Shown one piece after another: positions 57,471 through 64,000 of a stretch of 64,000 nt of DNA. Every line of letters begins with the position of its first letter. The stretch's first letter is position 1. Both the position numbers and the translations under genes were made by a program. This stretch comes from Annona cherimola. Lineage: Eukaryota; Streptophyta; Magnoliopsida; Magnoliales; Annonaceae. The notes under the pieces are model-generated. The model was not told where the DNA came from, did not search any database, and was given only the letters and a program-made list of their open reading frames with translations. The stretch is taken from NCBI GenBank assembly GCA_030490835.1, contig CM059975.1, positions 60,441,174 through 60,505,173 of the forward strand. Direction: 5' to 3'.

Positions 57471-59252
57471 GGTGTTGTCAAAACCGGACCGGACCAGCCG
57501 GTCCAACCGTTTGACAAGGAACTGGTCTAGTATCCGGTTCAATTAAGGTCAATTTAGTCTAAACGCTTTAAACCATTTGAACCGGCTAAACCACGGTCGA
57601 ACCAATAATTGTAGTTGAACTAGGTTTGGCCTGTTCAATAAAAAGGAAAAAAACAAAGCAACAACAGCACATGCGATGTGATCTTATTTTTAAATTTTTA
57701 CCCAAATCGATTCATCATCCCGCTCCCACACATGCTCCCGCCCACACTCCGCCCATGCCCTAGAAGGCTCAGCTTGTCCCAATTTCGTCCCCATTGGATC
57801 ATCTCGGTGAGCTTGAATTGACGGTCCCTCCCTCACTTCCCCACAGGGCATCTTCTTTCTCCTTCTTTTGTCCTAGTAGACACCACACGCAACCATCATC
57901 AGATTGCCCAACTGTTTCTTCATCCAAGGACTCTAGCAACCTGTCCTGATTGGATCATCTCAGCGAGCTTGAATTGATGGTGTCACTCCCTCTGCCCCAC
58001 ACAACATCTCCTTTCTCCTTCTCCAGTCCTGGCTAACAATTTTTTTTTTCAAATTGAAACATGTTTGTCACTCTACATTTTGTTGAGCTACTGCTCTATG
58101 GCCAACTCCCTTCTTCTTGCTTCCATTTCTCCCAATTGCTGGCTGCTACTCTTTGATAGTATGGACTGATTTGATAATTATGACATATTTCTTAATATTG
58201 ATAATTTTATTGAAAAGTCTTATATTTTATTAGAGTTCATAATCTTAATTCTTAAATAACTTCAAATAGAGATTAACGATCTTAAATAACTTTAAATAGA
58301 AATTATGGCATTTGATTTCCCTTTCTCTCTTGTATAAAAGGATTTGGTTGCTTCCTCAATTGGTTATTGGTTGGACATTGAATGACATTGATAGGCTCTT
58401 ATCAATAACAGTATGTTCTTTAGCAGTAAGCAACGAAAGATATGTCTTTTAGTTGTTGTGTCCAATAATCTTGATAGTTTCCATGAACAATTATATAGTG
58501 ACATAGTTAGGCTATTTCCATTCAACTACCTTCCCATTTATGAAGCTATTATTTACTTTAGGTTATCAACTTAAGAGTTGAGATTTGGGATATTACTGAA
58601 TTGTTTCTTGCTAACCTGTTTTTTGTTTCTTTATAAAATAATATATGATTAATTGGTGATGTTTAGATTGAAGTTATGTACTATTGTAGTAGCCAATAGG
58701 TAGTTATTCATTGCAATTTTATGTTTGATGAAAATAGTAAACTTAAAATTTTATGTTTGGTGACAATGATGAACTTGTAAGCTTTTAAATTTTCATATTT
58801 TTGAGTAAATGAGTTGTTCTTATATTATTATGAATGATTTAATTGTTCAATATTTCAACCATTATTAATTTATTTTATTTCTTGTGGTGCTAGATATGTT
58901 TAAAAAATTGTAATTCATAAACATATCTAGATAAACAGTGAGAATCCAATAGTTAAGCAGTCAGAGTCAAGGCCTATTACACATTTCAGATCAGTTAATA
59001 CAGTTGATTGTTTCTAATTTAGTATATTATATTTGAGTTTTGTTGATGAATTTCTGAAATTTTCTATTAACTTTTTCCTACATGTTTTATTATGATGATT
59101 AGAGTCTAACATGTAAAATTAAGAGTTATGAATATATAATTTTACTAATATATAATTAATTACAAATAATTAAATATTTATGACATCATAAATGTGTCAT
59201 GTTGATGTCATTGATTCAAACCAATCTGCATAATTGGTTGAACCGGTTTGAA
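57471..59252. mobile_element. TIR DNA transposon, non-autonomous, left part
   Basis: The left end GTGTTGTCAAAACCGGACCG pairs with AATGTTGTTAGAATCGAACC (complement of the right end at 63281-63300). It is followed by CCGGTCCAACC and further CCGG-rich words, and mirrored near 59240 by GGTTGAACCGGTTTGAA. The interior is non-coding apart from a C-rich region. The end sequence looks like the common plant TIR elements with CCGGTT-rich termini (hAT or Mutator-like; I cannot decide). The flanks GGTTTAGA and GGTTTGAG may be a decayed target duplication. The right end is split off by the solo LTR at 59253. Confidence 0.5.
57775..58035. repeat. Direct repeat of about 156 bp inside the TIR element
   Basis: GGATCATCTCGGTGAGCTTG at 57796 recurs as GGATCATCTCAGCGAGCTTG at 57952, each followed by AATTGACGG/AATTGATGG and CTTTCTCCTTC. 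It is the most GC-rich stretch for several kb. Confidence 0.75.
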
Positions 59253-60555
59253 TGTGAAACATTAACCAATGTAGAACCCATATGTATGCATTAATCATGT
59301 ATATGATATTTATATGTGAATTATTGAATTATGAAGGTTTTATGTGATTTTGCTAAGTATTGCAATTAGGGTTATGGATTAGCAATAATGATGTTATTAA
59401 TCATTTTGAGCTAATATGAGACAATGGGATTAGAGTAAATTGTTGTTGATTTAAATATGCAAATACATCATGGAAAATCATTTTAATTCATTTAAAATGA
59501 ATAATGAGCATTGGTGTTATAATTGTTAAGTTAAGTGGAAAAACACTAGAAAATTCATAACTTAACACCTGTAAGGCGGATTCAAGTGAAATTTGAAATG
59601 AAAATTAATAATGTTGGGCTTAGTATTATGGAATTATTCGGTTATGAAAATTCTTGATGAAATGAGTGTTATGATTTATTGATCATATTTCAATTTCAAC
59701 CGTTAACTTTAAACGGCTATAACGGGAGCTAGGAAAATCGGATTGAGATGAAATTTGAAACGGTTGAATGAAATTATGAGATGTTTCTTTTAGATGGCTT
59801 AGATTAAGCTTGAAATATTAGAAAAATACCTGCATTGAAAAAGGTGAGGATGGTTGACTAATGCACCTCAAAAGTATCCAACAATTAATGCTAGAGTACA
59901 ATGCATAATTGCATGTTTTTAATGGGAGTTGAGGTGTCAAATGGAGCTCATTTCTAAGCTATTTTATGTATTTATATGAAGTACAAAAATACATGAATTA
60001 TCCAGCTATTAAATGGTTATCATGATGGAGCTACAAAGCAAACAACCTACCCATAGAGAAGGTGGCAAGAAGGGACGTCCAAGGGGCTGCCATGTTGCTT
60101 CTTTTTGAATTTTTAATTTTTAAAATATGTGTATATGCAGCTGAGATGCAAGGACATAATATATGCATTTAATTATGTAGATTTACAGCAATAAAAAAAT
60201 TAAAAAATGCAGTTGAATGGGAGAGAGAAACCGTGGGCAGTTTAGAGGGCAATGTGACGTGCAGAAATATGTTTATTGCTGCCATTTTGTTAATTTTTTA
60301 ACACCAAATTAATACATAAATTAAAGGGTAATTAAGTGTATAATTTACCCTTAAATTAGGGTTGAAAAAAATGAAAAATTGTTGGAAAAATGGATAGCAA
60401 TGGACGTGATCTATGGAGGCAGTTTGGACGGCTAGAATTTAGGCAGTTTTGTGATTTTTCAAAAATGGTAAAATCCCATTTTTACTAGGCTGCAATTGTG
60501 CCAACACATGAAGGTGATAAGGGAGCATTTAAATGATGTGGAAAATGCAGGAAAT

Positions 60556-60593
60556 GTGGGGCCCACAGCTGAAAAAAAAATCCAGCTTATAAA
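60556..60593 (+). promoter_or_regulatory. LTR core promoter: GTGGGGCCCAC palindrome and TATA box
   Basis: GTGGGGCCCAC at 60556-60566 is a perfect palindrome containing the TCP-type site GTGGGNCC. TTATAAAC follows at 60587-60594. The solo LTR at 53161 has TGTGGGGCCCA at 54619-54629 before TTAAAAGG, and the LTR at 33832 has a GTGGGTCCCA-like word before its TATA box. I infer the U3 core promoter. Confidence 0.5.
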
Positions 60594-60780
60594 CCCATGC
60601 ACGTCCATTTGAGAGGAGGTTGGAAAAGTTGGCTAAGTGTTGGAATTTTCACCCAAGAAAACTGTCAGCTCACGTCCCCATTTTCTCCCAACAAGAAGGA
60701 ACAAAATCAAGGGAAAAAGGAAGGAAATTTGAGGAGAAAATCATCTTCAAGTGTTAGGGTTTAAGTTAGCACTAAACCAA

Positions 60781-62830
60781 GTAAGTATATGTTTGGTTTT
60801 GAGTTGTTTAACTTGAGTTTTAAAATCAAAAATTGAATATGGAATGGATGCTTAAAGAATCTTTGAAATGATGATCTAACATGATTTTGATTTAATATGG
60901 AATGGGTATTAAGTTTTATGCATGAATTTTTATGATTTAGATGATGGAAATGAAGTTGGAATGATATATGTGTGGAAAACTCAAGTTGATAAACCCTAAA
61001 TCTAAATGACAAGTTGCTGTTTTGGTTTGATGATGTGATTAGGGTATGAATCATGTATTAATTCAAAACATATGTTGGTTTGTGATTAAATGATGAGTTT
61101 TAGAAAATATGGAATGCAAAGCGGTAAATATGACCCGATTTCTTCGTTTCTATGCTAAAAATCATATGGAAATAGGTTTGCATGTTTTATGAATGCTATG
61201 TAGGTTAAAATACCCTAGGGTTAATTTATTATTGATGCTCAAAAGTATTTGGAGAAATAAGCTCAAAATCTGATTTTTATGGATTTATGAAACGATGGCT
61301 AAACGGAGTGGAAACGGGACCCGAAACGGTTAAGCAACTTGCTATTTCGAGAGGTTTTATTTTATGAATGTTAATCATGTGTTAATGCCCTAAATTTGAA
61401 TTAGGAAAAATGAAATTATTGCTGAAAATTCGGATTTATTAAACTGCTTAGGGTTATGTGTCAATCAACACGTTAAATGCGTGAAAAACGGGTTCCAAAC
61501 TTGCTATTTTGGAAACCTATAGCAAGTGGATTTAAATCCCATAAACATACCGTAAATGAAGTGATAATTAAGGGTAATTAACACGCTGAAATATGGATTA
61601 AATTTCTGATTTAGCGAATTTTATGAAATACATTAAGTATGTGTTGCCAAATGGGCATATGTGAATGAATAAATGTGTTTAAGTGATGAATGACTTGTGA
61701 AAAGTGATTTTGTACAAAAATGCATCAAAATAAGATGAATACCACATTTATTTATCTGTTTAATATTTTATGATATTAATTCCAAAATTTTGAATTTAAA
61801 TTATGGAGCTAAGGTAATGATATGTGCATAAAAGAAACACCCATGCGTGTATTTTGGGAAAAATTTGATAAATAACAAATTGAGGTTAATGAACCTATAA
61901 ATGATAATTATTGAATGAATTTTATGTGGATGAATGGATACCCTATGTATGGGGTTATATATGTTATGTTTTATGTTAGCTGTTGAAATGTGTAAAAATG
62001 TGCTATATATGTACATAATGACTTGTAAAGTCAAATAAATGATATATGTGAATGGAATGGGTTGGAAAACTAAATGAAATATGAGAAAAAGAAATATATG
62101 AAAAAAATATATTATTCTCATGTAGGCAAAGGCAAAGAAAAAGCGGAATCGGAAAGCTAAGAGACACAGGTAAGCAAGCAAATTTTCTAAAGGATTTTTG
62201 CTTTTCTAAATTGTTTACATAAATGCAATTTTTGCTTTAACTTGTTGATGAAAATGTAGAAATTATTTCTAATATGTTTAAGGATGGTCATTCCTTAGTA
62301 AAATGGTGTTGAAATGATGTTTTTACTTCAAATGTGATATTATGAAATTTCCTTTGATAAATGTTATAGAGAAATAATGTGATTCTATGTTTCGGATTGA
62401 AAAATCATGCTAGTATGTTAAAGATGGATTTATGCAAAAGTTCATACGCACAGGGTACTAGGTCCACTTAAAGGGTATAAGCGGACCGACTATCCCCCCT
62501 TGGTGTGGCCAAGTCGCTTAAAATAGGCCCAAGGCTGGTGGCGCCCTCTCTGAAATGGGAGTTAATGTGGATGGGTGGTCGCCTGGCTAGCTTCCATCCT
62601 AAGGGAATTATGATGATTATAATCATGTTTTCATATGGAATTATGCATATGGTACTCGTGATGGGTACAAGATTTCATGTTTTCAAGATAAACCTTTAGA
62701 TAAAGTATAAGTTGCTTTCCAATATGATTTCAAATGTAAAATGTTGCCTGAAAATGATTTTCCTGTAAAATGCAAATAGCTTGCTTATTGAGTTTCGACT
62801 CACGATTTTGTTTTCCAAACCCAAAGACAG
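60781..62830 (+). promoter_or_regulatory. Predicted two-intron leader of the LTR at 59253
   Basis: Intron 1 60781-62125 (ACCAA|GTAAGTATATG to TCTCATGTAG|G), micro-exon 62126-62169 (44 nt, GCAAAGGCAAAGAAAAAGCG...), intron 2 62170-62830 (CACAG|GTAAGCAAGC to CAAAGACAG|GT). Exon 1 after the TATA box is purine-rich (AACAAGAAGGAACAAAATCA). The layout repeats that of the other four LTRs of the group. Confidence 0.5.
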
Positions 62831-63256
62831 GTAAAGGACAGGTTATGGCGGAAGAGCAACTACAAGCTTGAGGAGGCTATGGAAAAACTTTAGAATTTTT
62901 TTATTATGAAGAAAATCTATGTTGAATAGATGTAAACTTTTTGTATGTTTATATTGATGACTGTGATTTATACATGCAGTGACATTTGATTTAGGCAAAA
63001 GCTGAAATGTTGCTTGAACATCATGCTATGTATCTATGTTGAATGGATTGAAATGGCTTAGTTATGCATGAGTTGGAAATGATTTAGATATGTTTGAAAT
63101 GGAAATATGAGAAATTAAATTCTTATAAGGAAATATTAAATCAGATAAACACCGTAAAACCCACCGTGTGATAGGAAAACAATCCTGATCATATTTACCA
63201 ATCAATACAATCCTAAGATAAGGGCTAAGTCGTGACGCTCGGTTTTGGGCGCCACA

Positions 63257-63301
63257 TTGAACCAGACAAGTTTCTTTATCGGTTCGATTCTAACAACATT
63301 G
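63257..63301. mobile_element. TIR DNA transposon, right end
   Basis: This is the continuation of the inverted repeat cut at 59252: GAACCAGACAAG, then ATCGGTTCGATTCTAACAAC, which is complementary to the left end at 57471. It ends near 63300. Confidence 0.5.
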
Positions 63302-64000
63302 GGTTTGAGAGAGATAAAGAGAGATGGGATAAGATGAAGGCTATAGCTAGTTTTCCCTTATTAGGACTCTGGAAACCTTTATCTTTCTGCTCTTCCAATG
63401 TTTCTTTTTGTAGACGTTTGAGTGTTGGTGTAGTTGGCTTGGCGATGGGCTATTGATGGACTGATGGATAACCACTTGCTTGGGTTGAACTGGAGATGTT
63501 TAGATTCTTCTAGATTAAATGATGGCTTCTGAGTAAAGTCTATTGTTGTTCTAACTCGTAGAGAGATGCTACCTAAAGCTACAGTAAGATTCATTACTAT
63601 AGCTAAGTGTTCGGCTAAATGACGGTTTGTCTATCTATTCTTGGGAAAGGACGACCGGCGGGAATGGTTAAGATTGGGCTTCTCTTCTTTTTTTAAGTAT
63701 TGAAATGTAGCTTATAATGAGACTTAATGAGTCCCACTACATCTTCATTCTGGTCTGCCTAGGAAATTGTGGCTAGCTCATTTAACCCAATTGCGGATTG
63801 TTGGTCTTTTGATGCTTTGGTTGTTGGTGTCAAATTGAGCTACGTTTGGATTTCTTGCAAGATTTTAACAATCTTTTGGATTTTTTACTACAGTACGTTT
63901 AGATTGTGCTATAGATCTTTGATATAGGAATTACATTTCCTATTTAGATTTGTTTGACGGTGTTAGAGGTGCTAGCAACTATTTTCTACGAATCCATTCG
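63302..64000. other. Window end, no gene recognised
   Basis: The base composition is slightly richer than before, and short frames occur on both strands (63232-63456 +, 63379-63594 -). They overlap each other, show no known motif, and the first starts in the LTR end. Nothing is supported. Confidence 0.35.

Larger units (their letters stand above)
59253..63256 (+). mobile_element. Gypsy-type solo LTR (TSD TTGAA)
   Basis: It starts TGTGAAACATTAACCAATG and ends GGTTTTGGGCGCCACA, 4004 bp, with perfect TTGAA at 59248-59252 and 63257-63261. The left end aligns with the sense start of the 25266-40387 LTRs (TGTGATACCAAGAACATTTG). It interrupts the right inverted repeat of the TIR element, so it is younger than that element. 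Frames at 60761, 61801 and 62505 are shadows without motif. Confidence 0.9.

Noticed and set aside
57681..58035. C-rich gene start with a leader
   Set aside because: The stretch is a 156 bp direct repeat inside a TIR element, without a frame of coding character.
62505..62699. Forward ORF of 64 residues in the solo LTR
   Set aside because: It lies in the predicted intron 2 of an LTR, has no motif, and is not kept open in the related LTR at 53161.
1..64000. tRNA, rRNA or other RNA genes
   Set aside because: No cloverleaf with a GGTTCRA T-loop box or rRNA core sequence was noticed on either strand; a tRNAscan or Infernal run would be needed to exclude them fully.

Overview
The window looks like intergenic heterochromatin of a flowering plant, most likely a eudicot. 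It is very AT-rich, every recognisable coding remnant belongs to a plant transposable element, and I see no intact host gene, rRNA, tRNA or CRISPR array. Almost all short open frames are fossils of retrotransposon proteins or chance frames. Family calls rest on motifs read by eye; no database was searched.

Layout, 1-25 kb: two adjacent foldback elements and a Tourist-like MITE lie beside the 3' half of a SIRE-like Ty1/copia element on + (element A: RT, RNase H, post-pol env-like ORF, 3' LTR). Its 3' LTR is split by a complete SIRE-like element on - (element B, 5421-17796, TSD gcata/acata). B keeps LTRs, a tRNA-iMet primer site, gag, protease, integrase, RT, RNase H and the same env-like ORF, and a third LTR (C) sits inside that ORF. 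Next comes a SIRE LTR (H) holding an unrelated solo LTR with perfect TSD TAGAG, lying in the remains of a second copia element (K, Tork-like by motif, on -).

Layout, 25-43.5 kb: a Ty3/gypsy element on - (25266-40387, chromovirus/Tekay-like by its gag, protease, integrase and C-terminal motifs) is inserted in the gag of K. It has an extra ORF before gag and has lost RT and RNase H by a clean internal deletion. Its 5' LTR contains a 3.9 kb solo LTR of a related family (TSD CAATC). A truncated SIRE LTR and a third copy of the env-like ORF follow.

Layout, 43.5-64 kb: an unclassified LTR-like stretch with an ATGAATAGTG minisatellite, MITEs, another SIRE LTR, a 0.55 kb tandem duplication, and two about 4 kb solo LTRs on + from the same broad gypsy group (TSDs AACTA and TTGAA). 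The second of these interrupts a TIR DNA transposon.

Most interesting signals: (1) five gypsy-type LTRs share a TATA box, an AA|GTAAGTA-like donor, a micro-exon of about 44-60 nt and a second intron of about 0.57-0.67 kb, implying a spliced leader inside the LTR; (2) SIRE LTRs carry dense arrays of AAGTCGACTT, TGCGACTTG and TTGACC-like words; (3) the same post-pol env-like ORF survives in three independent fossils; (4) the gypsy element has an extra pre-gag ORF with a basic N-terminus and an acidic tail; (5) its RT/RNase H deletion falls on a shared TCCATATGG.
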